Origin: Nocardia rhamnosiphila NBRC 108938
GTDB lineage: Bacteria; Actinomycetota; Actinomycetes; Mycobacteriales; Mycobacteriaceae
Direction of reading: 5' to 3'
Length of the DNA stretch: 64,000 bases
Assembly (NCBI RefSeq): GCF_000720425.1
Contig: NZ_JOAJ01000010.1
Span: forward strand, 62,001 to 126,000
The translations under genes and the position numbers were made by a program. Positions 1 through 7,388 of this stretch are shown piece after piece (position 1 is the first letter of the stretch; every line of letters starts with the position of its first letter). Under the pieces are notes generated by a model. That model was not told the DNA's origin, did no database searches, and saw only the letters and a program-made list of their open reading frames with translations.

Positions 1-868
1 GCCGCCGGATATCGGGGCGGCGCAGCACCGGCCGCCGGATCTCCGGGCGCCGCAGGACGGTCAACCGGCGGTCGGCCCGGCGCTGCGCGCGACGCTCGGA
101 CGGTTTGTACTGCCAGGTCTCGGGCCGGGCCGCCACCCAGCGCCGCGAGTACCACGCGAAGGGGATGTGCCCCAGGTACAGCACGATCAGTACGAGCAAC
201 AGCACGATGGGGTAGGTGATCAGCGCCGCGCCGGCCAGCGCGACCAGCACGAGCAGGCCGGCGGCGGCCTGCGGGGCGACCGAGACCGACTTCAGGGCCA
301 GTGTGGGAATGGTGCTCACGCACAGCGCCGCGGCGAAGATCGTCCAGGCCGCGACCACCGGGAAACTCGTCCACCAGCCGTCGCCGAACTGCACGTACAC
401 CGCGATGGGAGCCATCGCGATGAGCGCGCCGGCCGGAGCCGGGACCCCGACGAAGTACTCGCGCGCCCAATCGGGACGGGTGTCGTCGTCGAGCAGGGTG
501 TTGAACCGGGCCAGCCGCAGCACGATGCTCACCGCGAAGAGCAGCGCGATGATCCAGCCCGAGCCGCTGCTCGCACCGTTGAACAGCACCACATAGAGCA
601 CCAGCGCCGGCGCCACCCCGAAAGAGATGGCATCGGAGAGGGAGTCCAGCTCCGCGCCGATCTTGGTGGTCGCCGACAGCAACCGCGCCAGCCGGCCGTC
701 GAGGGTATCCAGGACCGCGGCCGCGCCGATCATGGCGAGCGCGATCTTCAGTTCCCCCTCCAGGCCGAACCGAACCGCGGACAGTCCCGAGCACAGCGCC
801 AGGATGGTGACGATACTGGGCAGCAGCCGGATCGATCGGCGCCGCCTGCCTTCGATGACCTGCTCCAT
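1..868 (-). CDS. pssA: CDP-diacylglycerol-serine O-phosphatidyltransferase, C-terminus cut by window edge
   Basis: This enzyme makes phosphatidylserine from CDP-diacylglycerol and serine in the membrane, and psd then decarboxylates the product. Reading leftward from the ATG at 866-868, the protein starts [19 protein letters not shown]. It carries the CDP-alcohol phosphotransferase signature DG..AR........G...D...D in the stretch LDTLDGRLARLL and following residues GAELDSLSDA. Several hydrophobic segments follow, then a basic Arg-rich tail that is still open at base 1, so about 289 codons are visible and the stop lies outside the window. The start codon overlaps the psd stop codon (TGATG), so the two are translationally coupled. 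The psd-pssA order is the one known in M. tuberculosis. Confidence 0.93.
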   Translation of the reverse strand, partial: MEQVIEGRRRRSIRLLPSIVTILALCSGLSAVRFGLEGELKIALAMIGAAAVLDTLDGRLARLLSATTKIGAELDSLSDAISFGVAPALVLYVVLFNGASSGSGWIIALLFAVSIVLRLARFNTLLDDDTRPDWAREYFVGVPAPAGALIAMAPIAVYVQFGDGWWTSFPVVAAWTIFAAALCVSTIPTLALKSVSVAPQAAAGLLVLVALAGAALITYPIVLLLVLIVLYLGHIPFAWYSRRWVAARPETWQYKPSERRAQRRADRRLTVLRRPEIRRPVLRRPDIRR

Positions 869-1593
869 CACGCGCCTGCCGACGGCAGGATCGCCAGCAC
901 CGTCTCCCCCCCGATCGTCCGCTGGCCGATGTTCACCAGCAGTTCGGTCCCGGCCGGGAAGTAGGTGTCCACGCGCGACCCGAAACGGATCAGGCCGTAG
1001 GTGTCGCCGATGGTGATCCGGTCACCGGCGGCGGCGTCACAGACGATGCGCCGGGCCAGCAGACCGGCGATCTGGACCACCACCACCTGTTGCCCGTCCG
1101 CGGTATCGATCAGCATGCTGCTGCGTTCGTTGACCTCGCTGGCATCGGCCAGGTCGGCGGATTTGAACTGCCCGCGCCGGTAGCGCACATCGCGCACCAC
1201 GCCCGAGACCGGCGTGCGCTGTACGTGCACGTCCAGCACCGACAGGAAGATGCTCACCCTGGGCAGCGGCTGATCGCCCAAACCCAGCTCGGGCGGGGGC
1301 GCCGCCGTGTCGACCAGGGCGACCTCACCGTCGGCGGGGGCGACCACCACTCCGGCCCGATTCGGCGGGACCCGGTGGGGATGCCGGAAGAAGGCGGCGC
1401 TCGCCGCGGCCGCCGCGAGCGCGGTCCGGCGGACCCAGCGCCGCCTGCGGCCCAGGACGGCGACCCCCAGCGGAACGGCCACGAAGGGCAATCCGGCCGG
1501 ATGCATCGGCGGGATCGCACTGCGCACCAGATCGGCCAGATGGGCCGGGCCGGTGGTTTCCGGGGTGCCGGGCGGCGTGGGACGGCGTGCCAC
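868..1593 (-). CDS. psd: Phosphatidylserine decarboxylase proenzyme
   Basis: It decarboxylates phosphatidylserine to phosphatidylethanolamine, using a pyruvoyl group made by self-cleavage. The 241-residue protein has the conserved FFRHP and APADG segments, [18 protein letters not shown] in the middle, and the self-cleavage Gly-Ser at about 205-206 in the context [11 protein letters not shown], as in mycobacterial short-form enzymes. I chose the GTG at 1593 because AAAGAGGA lies just upstream and the protein then begins ARRPTPPG, like its mycobacterial counterparts. An in-frame GTG at 1650 would add 19 residues without homology support. It overlaps pssA by one base. Confidence 0.93.
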   Translation of the reverse strand: MARRPTPPGTPETTGPAHLADLVRSAIPPMHPAGLPFVAVPLGVAVLGRRRRWVRRTALAAAAASAAFFRHPHRVPPNRAGVVVAPADGEVALVDTAAPPPELGLGDQPLPRVSIFLSVLDVHVQRTPVSGVVRDVRYRRGQFKSADLADASEVNERSSMLIDTADGQQVVVVQIAGLLARRIVCDAAAGDRITIGDTYGLIRFGSRVDTYFPAGTELLVNIGQRTIGGETVLAILPSAGA

Positions 1594-1735
1594 TGATTCC
1601 TCTTTCGTACTCGGTTCGATCGGCGCGGACTCCGGGTGGCGACCGGTCACCGCGCACGGGCCGGCCGAACCTGTCGGCGCAAGCGTTCACACCTTACGCC
1701 GAACAGGCCGGTGGCACCGGGTGTCGAACCGAGGC

Positions 1736-1996
1736 CTACCTCCGTACGACCAACTTCACCAGGAACAAGAGGATGACGGCGCCGGCCAGGCAGGTGAAGA
1801 AGCTGAACCACCAGCCTCCACTGTTCACGTCGACACCGAATGCCGAGAGCAGGAAGCCGCCGAGCAGGCCGCCGACGATACCTACCACGATATTGAGAAG
1901 AATGCCCTGCTGGGCGTCGGTTTTCATGATCTTACTGGCGATCCAGCCGGCGATACCGCCGATGATGATCCAGCCGATGATGCCGAGTCCGAGCAT
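1736..1996 (-). CDS. GlsB/YeaQ/YmgE-family small membrane stress protein
   Basis: An 86-residue hydrophobic protein of the transglycosylase-associated (GlsB/YeaQ/YmgE) family. It has three predicted membrane segments and the Gly-rich pattern IIGGIAGWIASKIMKTD followed by NIVVGIVGGLLGGFLL. The molecular role of the family is unclear; members are often induced by general stress. The start at 1996 is set by GAGGAA a few bases upstream; an upstream in-frame start would add an unlikely hydrophilic MGTRRTSEEKL leader. It diverges from fabH, and a SigF/SigB-like promoter candidate lies at 2057-2081. Confidence 0.82.
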   Translation of the reverse strand: MLGLGIIGWIIIGGIAGWIASKIMKTDAQQGILLNIVVGIVGGLLGGFLLSAFGVDVNSGGWWFSFFTCLAGAVILLFLVKLVVRR

Positions 1997-2056
1997 GAGT
2001 TTTTCCTCGCTTGTTCTCCGGGTACCCACCCGCGGCCGCGGGCGTGTATCGCCGCA

Positions 2057-2081
2057 ATACCCGGAGTCGATCTCGATAACC
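2057..2081 (-). promoter_or_regulatory. Possible alternative-sigma (SigF/SigB-like) promoter for the GlsB-family gene
   Basis: On the minus strand the sequence reads GGTT, 15 bases, then GGGTAT. This matches the GGTTT-N(15-17)-GGGTA pattern known for actinobacterial stress sigma factors. It lies about 60 bases upstream of the ATG at 1996. The match is short, so this is an inference supported by the stress-type gene it precedes. Confidence 0.35.
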
Positions 2082-2255
2082 CCGGCGAATATCGAATAAG
2101 CGATGCCCTCGCCCGAACTTGGAGATAATATGAGGGTGCCTCATGTCTCCGGATTGCCCGGTGACCGCGACCACGCGGCCGGCGGGTGAGGAATCCACAT
2201 CGAAATCGGGTCCACCCTCGCGGCGGCCCAGCCGCAGGTACATAGGAGAAGCACC

Positions 2256-3302
2256 ATGGCTACTCAGATCGCCCAGACAACCGGGGCCCAGCACACCGCG
2301 ATCCTGGGGCTGGGTGTGTACCGCCCGGCGCGCGTCGTCACCAACGACGAGGTAGCCGGACCGATCGATTCCAGCGACGAGTGGATCCGGACCCGTTCGG
2401 GTATCCGCACCCGCCGCTTCGCCGACGACACCGAGACCATTCATTCGATGAGCGTGGCCGCCTGTCGCGGCGCCCTGGACTCGGCCGGGATCGCCGGCGA
2501 CCAGGTCGACTGCGTCATCGTCGCCACCTCGACCCATCTGCTGCTGACTCCCGCCGCCGCCCCCCGGATCGCCACCGAACTCGGCACCGGCGGCGCCGCG
2601 GCCTTCGATATCTCGGCGGGGTGCGCCGGCTTCTGCCACGGCCTGGCCATGGCCTCGGACCTGGTCCGCGCGGGCACCGCCTCGCATGTGCTCGTCATCG
2701 GGGTGGAAAAACTCAGCGACACCGTCAACCCGGCCGACCGCGGTACCGCGTTCCTGTTCGCCGACGGTGCGGGCGCGGTGGTGGTGGGCGCGGCCGAGGA
2801 ACAGGGCATCGGGCCGACCGTCTGGGGTTCCGACGGCACCCAGCACCGGGTCATCCGCCAGGACAAGGACTGGGTCGAGTTCTTCGCCGAGATCGAGGAG
2901 AAGGGCACCGACGCCGTCCGTCCCTACCTGGCCATGGAGGGCACCGCGGTGTTCCGGTGGGCAGCGCACTCCCTGGAGAAGGTCTGCCGCGACGCCATCG
3001 ACCGCGCCGGCCTGTCCACCGACGACCTGGACGCCATGATCCCGCACCAGGCCAACGGCCGGATCATCGAGATCATGGCGCGGGTGCTGAAACTGCCGGA
3101 GAACTGCGCGCTGGCCAACGATATCGAGGAGGCCGGCAACACTTCGGCAGCCTCGATTCCGCTGGCGATGGAGACCCTGCTGCGCACCGGGCAGTCCCGG
3201 CCCGGCGATACCGCACTGCTCATCGCCTTCGGCGCCGGGCTCTCCTACGCGGCCCAGGTCGTGAACCTGCCGAAGTTCAGTTCGCCTCGGCCGCTGTCCT
3301 GA
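2256..3302 (+). CDS. fabH: Beta-ketoacyl-ACP synthase III
   Basis: A condensing enzyme that starts, or links, fatty-acid elongation by joining acyl-CoA to malonyl-ACP. The 348-residue protein has the KAS III catalytic triad: Cys123 in DISAGCAGF, His264 in IPHQANGRI and Asn295 in EAGNTSAASIP. The DRGTAFLFADGAGA segment is also typical. AGGAG lies 8 bases before the ATG. The product is slightly longer at the N-terminus than mycobacterial FabH, which channels FAS-I acyl-CoA into FAS-II; a similar role is plausible but not shown. Its 3' end overlaps the convergent SRPBCC gene by 26 bases. Confidence 0.92.
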   Translation: MATQIAQTTGAQHTAILGLGVYRPARVVTNDEVAGPIDSSDEWIRTRSGIRTRRFADDTETIHSMSVAACRGALDSAGIAGDQVDCVIVATSTHLLLTPAAAPRIATELGTGGAAAFDISAGCAGFCHGLAMASDLVRAGTASHVLVIGVEKLSDTVNPADRGTAFLFADGAGAVVVGAAEEQGIGPTVWGSDGTQHRVIRQDKDWVEFFAEIEEKGTDAVRPYLAMEGTAVFRWAAHSLEKVCRDAIDRAGLSTDDLDAMIPHQANGRIIEIMARVLKLPENCALANDIEEAGNTSAASIPLAMETLLRTGQSRPGDTALLIAFGAGLSYAAQVVNLPKFSSPRPLS

Positions 3303-3795
3303 TCTTCGCCAGCGATTCGTTCATCCCGGCCACCAGGTTCTCCTCGAACGCCGGCTCCCCGCCGAGCACCGCGTCGATCAGGGTCCGCGATACCCAGGTG
3401 GTGCCGTTGGGGACGTCCCGGCGTTCGACGAGCCGGGTCCCGTTCTCGGTGGGCTCGAGCGTGTAGGTCCATACTGTCCGGTTCTGGCTCACGCGAAAGG
3501 CCAGCGCGCTGTTCTTTTCGTAGCGCAGGATGCGCGAGGTGGTCGGCCAGAACTTCCAACCGTCCCGGTTGAGGTTGATCGTCAGCGTGCCCGCTCGCGG
3601 CTTGCCGATCGGGACCATCCGGACACACTGGGGGCTGAACTCCGGCATCCGGCTCGGGTCGGCGAGCACCGCCCAGACCCGCTCCGGTGGCGCGGCGATT
3701 TCGATGCTGGCTTCGAGGTTTTTCGGCAACGTTGCCTCCGGGTAGATGAAACTCCAAGTATCAGAAAGAGTAGCGATAGGCGACGGCTCGGTCAC
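3277..3795 (-). CDS. SRPBCC-fold (polyketide cyclase/START-like) protein
   Basis: The 172-residue protein contains the SRPBCC pattern LEASIEIAAPPERVWAVLADPSRMPEFSP near the N-terminus, followed by alternating strands and a C-terminal helix (NLVAGMNESLAKIRTA) that would cap a hydrophobic cavity. Family members bind lipids or other hydrophobic ligands, or act as cyclases. No catalytic residues can be assigned. It converges on fabH with a 26-base tail overlap, so nothing suggests co-transcription with it. Confidence 0.8.
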   Translation of the reverse strand: MTEPSPIATLSDTWSFIYPEATLPKNLEASIEIAAPPERVWAVLADPSRMPEFSPQCVRMVPIGKPRAGTLTINLNRDGWKFWPTTSRILRYEKNSALAFRVSQNRTVWTYTLEPTENGTRLVERRDVPNGTTWVSRTLIDAVLGGEPAFEENLVAGMNESLAKIRTAAEAN

Positions 3796-3929
3796 ATTTT
3801 CCCGCGCCGTGTATCGATATCACCGATCCGGAAGCAGAATCGATTGCGGGACCCCATCGGTTGCCGTACACGCCACCGCCAGCAAGACGCGTCGCCAGCA
3901 AATACACAGCTACCGTGAGGTGATGGGCC

Positions 3930-4091
3930 GTGAACCTTCGCTCGCTACTGCGCCGCCAGACCCCCGGGGGACTGCCGCAACTCCCGGCACTCGAACCCGA
4001 TGACCCCTCCGGAACCGCCAGGATCGACGAACGGCTGGAACGTCTGCTCACCCCCACCGAACTGGATATGGTCCTGCACCACCGAGTCTGA
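3930..4091 (+). CDS. Small hypothetical protein, 53 residues
   Basis: A GTG at 3930 is preceded by GAGGTGA with a spacing of about 6-7 bases, one of the better ribosome sites nearby. The frame runs 53 codons to the TGA at 4089-4091 and encodes a basic N-terminus (NLRSLLRRQTPGGLPQ), an acidic middle (LEPDDPSG) and the ending RIDERLERLLTPTELDMVLHHRV. I do not recognise the family. GC-rich third positions and the ribosome site argue for a real gene; the short length argues for caution. Confidence 0.45.
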   Translation: MNLRSLLRRQTPGGLPQLPALEPDDPSGTARIDERLERLLTPTELDMVLHHRV

Positions 4092-4198
4092 ACCCCGGCG
4101 TCCGGAGCCCCGGCTGCGGCCGGGGTGGCCGCGCGCCACCCGGTACGCTGCTGGTCGCGCCGGAGGCTCCGGCGTGGCTGACCACCGGGGAATGCGTA

Positions 4199-4669
4199 AT
4201 GAAGCGAATCTCAACTGCCGTGCTCGCCGCTGCCGCCGCCGCGGCGCTGGTGCTTTCGGGTTGCTCTTCCGAAGATGAGCCGGCCGAAGCGTCGGGCCTG
4301 CGCAAGAACACCGCGACCGCGCAGACGGCGCCGCAGACGGAATCCGGCGAGGGCGCCACCGCCGAAACCACCGCCCCCGGCGCGGCACAACCCCCCGCGC
4401 AGTCGCCGGAAACCACCGCGACCGCGGACGATTCCGCCGGCGACGCCCCTGCCGCGGACCGCCCCTCCGACACCACCTGCGGCCAGTTCGCACAGCTCGA
4501 CGAACCGCAACAGCAGCAACTCATCGGCCAGATCCTCGCCGAGAATCCCGACAGCGCGTTCGTGGGCAACCCCAATGCCGCACTCGGCACCGCCAAACTG
4601 GTGTGCAACTCCCAGAAGCTGGCCGATCAGAAGGTCGCCGTGGTCGCGGGGATCGTCGTCAACGGATGA
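4199..4669 (+). CDS. Putative secreted lipoprotein
   Basis: The 156-residue protein has a lipoprotein signal peptide MKRISTAVLAAAAAAALVLSGC, with the lipobox LSGC. A long disordered Thr/Ala/Pro/Glu-rich linker follows to about residue 85, then a compact C-terminal domain of about 65 residues with two cysteines (TTCGQFAQLDEPQQQQL and AKLVCNSQK) that could form a disulfide. It is probably tethered to the outer face of the membrane. The function is unknown. It is followed by a 305-base gap before the AAA ATPase, so co-transcription is uncertain. Confidence 0.8.
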   Translation: MKRISTAVLAAAAAAALVLSGCSSEDEPAEASGLRKNTATAQTAPQTESGEGATAETTAPGAAQPPAQSPETTATADDSAGDAPAADRPSDTTCGQFAQLDEPQQQQLIGQILAENPDSAFVGNPNAALGTAKLVCNSQKLADQKVAVVAGIVVNG

Positions 4670-4974
4670 GAGAGAGTGCGGCCGGCCGTGGCCGCACACT
4701 TTCAGCTACCGATCACCGAGATCTAGTCGTTGCGGTGGGTGAGGCCAGCGGTATCGCCGCCGGTATCGATCGTGATATTTCGCGGGACACGCCGTCACCG
4801 AGATCAACGGTGGCGCTCACCGTGCACCGGGACCGACCCGAGAACCCGGGCCAACCCCCGGGGCACGATCGACAGAACCGCTCGTCGCCCGTTCCCGGCC
4901 TCGGACGTCCGGGGTGCGTAGCCGGTCACCGGGCCCGCGCCCCGGCCTTCCCGAAAGCGGCGCAGAATGGCACG
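4670..4974 (+). other. Intergenic stretch between lipoprotein and AAA ATPase
   Basis: Open frames occur on both strands here, but none has a ribosome site or a recognisable product. The frame upstream of the ATPase start stays open by chance and does not look like protein. I see no clear terminator or operator. Confidence 0.5.
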
Positions 4975-7227
4975 GTGGCTGAGTTGGCGTTGACCGTTCG
5001 TCTGAATCCCTCCGCCGCCGACGCCCGGCGCGGGGTGGTCCGGCTGCATCCCGAGGCGCTTACCGCCCTCGGTTTACGCGAATGGGACGGTGTCTCACTC
5101 ATCGGCGCACGCCGTACCGCGGCCGTGGTGGGCCGGGCGCCCGCGGGAACTCCGGCCGGTACCGCGCTCCTCGACGATGTGACCCTGTCCAATGCCGGCC
5201 TGCGGGAGAATGCGGGCGTGGTGGTGGCGCCGGCCGTGGTGTACGGCGCCCGCCGTGTCACCGTGAGCGGATCCCGGCAGGCCACGCAGTCGATTCCGGC
5301 GGCCACGCTGCGCCAGGCACTGCTCGGCAAGGTGGTGACCGTGGGTGACACGGTATCCCTGCTGCCCCGGGAATTGGGACCCGATATTCCGTCGTCGGTG
5401 GCGAGTCAGGCGTTGTCACGGGCGTTCGGAATCGCCTGGACCTCCGAATTGCTCACCGTGGTCACCACCGATCCACCCGGTGCGCCGGTGAGCGTGCAAC
5501 CGAACACCGCGGTCGAGTGGACGGCGGGGGTCGCCACCGGTGACGAGCCGGTTCCTGTCCGGGTGAACGAATATCCCGGTCCGGAACAGGCGCTGGCGCC
5601 GAGCCACCTCGACACGGTGACAGGCCGCGACCTACCCGGATCCGTTCCGGTCGGGACAGCGCCGCCTCCCGAACTGAAAGTGGAGGATCTGGCGGGGGTG
5701 CAACCGCAGGCGGCGAAGCTGGCGGAATGGCTGAGCCTGGCACTGGACGAACCCGAATTGCTGAAGGCGCTGGGCGCGACCCCGCGGTTGGGTGTGCTCG
5801 TCACCGGCCCGGCCGGGGTGGGTAAGACCACGCTGGCCAGAGCGGTCGTGGCACCGCGCCGGATCGTGGAACTGGACGGGCCCTCGGTCGGCGCGGCGGA
5901 GAGCGGGGCCCGGTTGCGCGCGGTCGCCGCCGCGGCCGCGGCCGTGGGTTCGGGCCGGGGCGGCATTCTGCTGATCACCGATATCGACGCGCTGCTACCC
6001 GAACCGGCCGAACCGGTCGCGACGCTGATCCTGGATCAGTTGCGGGCGGCGCTGGCCGAACCGTGCGTAGCGCTGCTGGCCACCACCGCGCATCCGGCGG
6101 CGATCGACCGGCGGTTGCGGGCGCCCGATCTGTGCGACCGGGAGGTCGCGCTCACGCTGCCCACCGCCGGGATGCGCCGGGCGTTGCTCGAACAGCTGCT
6201 CCGCAAGGTGCCCACCGGTGAGCTACGACTGGACGAGATCGCGTCGTCGGCCCCCGGGTTCGTGGTCGCCGATCTCGCCGCGCTGTGCCGGGAGGCGGCC
6301 CTGCGGGCGGCTGCGCGGGCAAGCCGGGACGGCACCGAACCACTGCTCGAGCACGCGGACCTCAGCGGCGCCCTGCAGGTCATCCGTCCGCTGTCGCGCT
6401 CGGGCACCGAGGAATTGGCGATCGGCAGTCTCGGTCTGGACGATGTGGGCGATATGGCCGAGACCAAGCAGGCACTGACCGAATCGGTTCTCTGGCCACT
6501 CCGGCACCCCGATTCGTTCGCGCGGCTCGGTATCGAGCCGCCCCGCGGGGTGCTGCTGTACGGGCCGCCCGGCTGCGGGAAAACCTTCCTGGTGCGGGCG
6601 CTGGCGGGTAGCGGGCAGCTGAGCGTCCACACCGTCAAGGGCGCGGAGCTGATGGACAAATGGGTGGGCTCCTCCGAACGTGCGGTGCGCGAGCTGTTCC
6701 AGCGGGCCCGGGACTCGGCGCCCTCGCTGATCTTCTTGGACGAGGTGGACGCGCTGGCGCCGCGCCGCGGCCAGAGCTCCGATTCCGGAGTCGCCGACCG
6801 GGTGGTGGCGGCGCTGCTCACCGAGTTGGACGGAGTGGAACCGCTGCGCGATGTGGTGGTCCTGGGCGCCACGAACCGGCCGGAACTGATCGATCCGGCC
6901 CTGCTGCGACCGGGGCGGCTCGAACGGCTGGTGTTCGTGCCCCCACCGGACGCCGAGGCCCGGGCGGCCATTCTGCGTACGACCGGCCGCGCGGTCCCGC
7001 TGGCGGAGTCGGTGGACCTGGACCGGCTCGCGGCCGAGCTGGACGGTTTCTCCGCCGCGGACTGCGCGGCACTGCTGCGCGAGGCGGCGCTGGCGGCCAT
7101 GCGCCGTGATGTGGATGCCGCGGATGTGACGGCCGCGGATATCGACGCCGCCCGCCGGGCGGTGCGCCCCTCGCTGGAGGCCGATCAGGTGGAGTCGCTG
7201 CGCCGGTACGCGGAGTCCCGCCGCTGA
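4975..7227 (+). CDS. CDC48/p97-like AAA ATPase with two ATPase domains (Rv0435c-like)
   Basis: A 750-residue unfoldase-type ATPase. The N-terminal ~170 residues form a CDC48_N-like double-psi barrel (RRGVVRLHPEALTALGLREWDGVSL). D1 has Walker A GPAGVGKTT near residue 278, but its Walker B reads LLITDIDALL, lacking the usual catalytic Glu after Asp. D2 has Walker A GPPGCGKT near 529, Walker B LIFLDEVDAL near 584, sensor GATNRP and the RPGRLERLVF arginine-finger region. D2 is therefore probably the main engine. The GTG start gives the N-terminus AELALTVRLNPSAADARRG, as in the mycobacterial protein; its ribosome site is weak. The gene sits close to pssA-psd in M. tuberculosis too. Confidence 0.9.
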   Translation: MAELALTVRLNPSAADARRGVVRLHPEALTALGLREWDGVSLIGARRTAAVVGRAPAGTPAGTALLDDVTLSNAGLRENAGVVVAPAVVYGARRVTVSGSRQATQSIPAATLRQALLGKVVTVGDTVSLLPRELGPDIPSSVASQALSRAFGIAWTSELLTVVTTDPPGAPVSVQPNTAVEWTAGVATGDEPVPVRVNEYPGPEQALAPSHLDTVTGRDLPGSVPVGTAPPPELKVEDLAGVQPQAAKLAEWLSLALDEPELLKALGATPRLGVLVTGPAGVGKTTLARAVVAPRRIVELDGPSVGAAESGARLRAVAAAAAAVGSGRGGILLITDIDALLPEPAEPVATLILDQLRAALAEPCVALLATTAHPAAIDRRLRAPDLCDREVALTLPTAGMRRALLEQLLRKVPTGELRLDEIASSAPGFVVADLAALCREAALRAAARASRDGTEPLLEHADLSGALQVIRPLSRSGTEELAIGSLGLDDVGDMAETKQALTESVLWPLRHPDSFARLGIEPPRGVLLYGPPGCGKTFLVRALAGSGQLSVHTVKGAELMDKWVGSSERAVRELFQRARDSAPSLIFLDEVDALAPRRGQSSDSGVADRVVAALLTELDGVEPLRDVVVLGATNRPELIDPALLRPGRLERLVFVPPPDAEARAAILRTTGRAVPLAESVDLDRLAAELDGFSAADCAALLREAALAAMRRDVDAADVTAADIDAARRAVRPSLEADQVESLRRYAESRR

Positions 7228-7388
7228 CTCGCTCCCGTTCTGTCCGATATGCCTGACCTGGTGAAATCGTTGCCCGAGGGTAGCCGGATGCGAGCGCGCA
7301 TCGCTTAATCTGTACGATTGTCCCAGTTCGTGCTCGCATATGATGAGCGCGCAATACCCCGCCGCCCCTATCTCGACGGAGGTAACGC

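Noticed and set aside
7318..7344. TTGTCC and TATGAT boxes before the mrp operon
   Set aside because: The spacer is only 15 bases and both boxes are weak matches, so I did not list it as a promoter.
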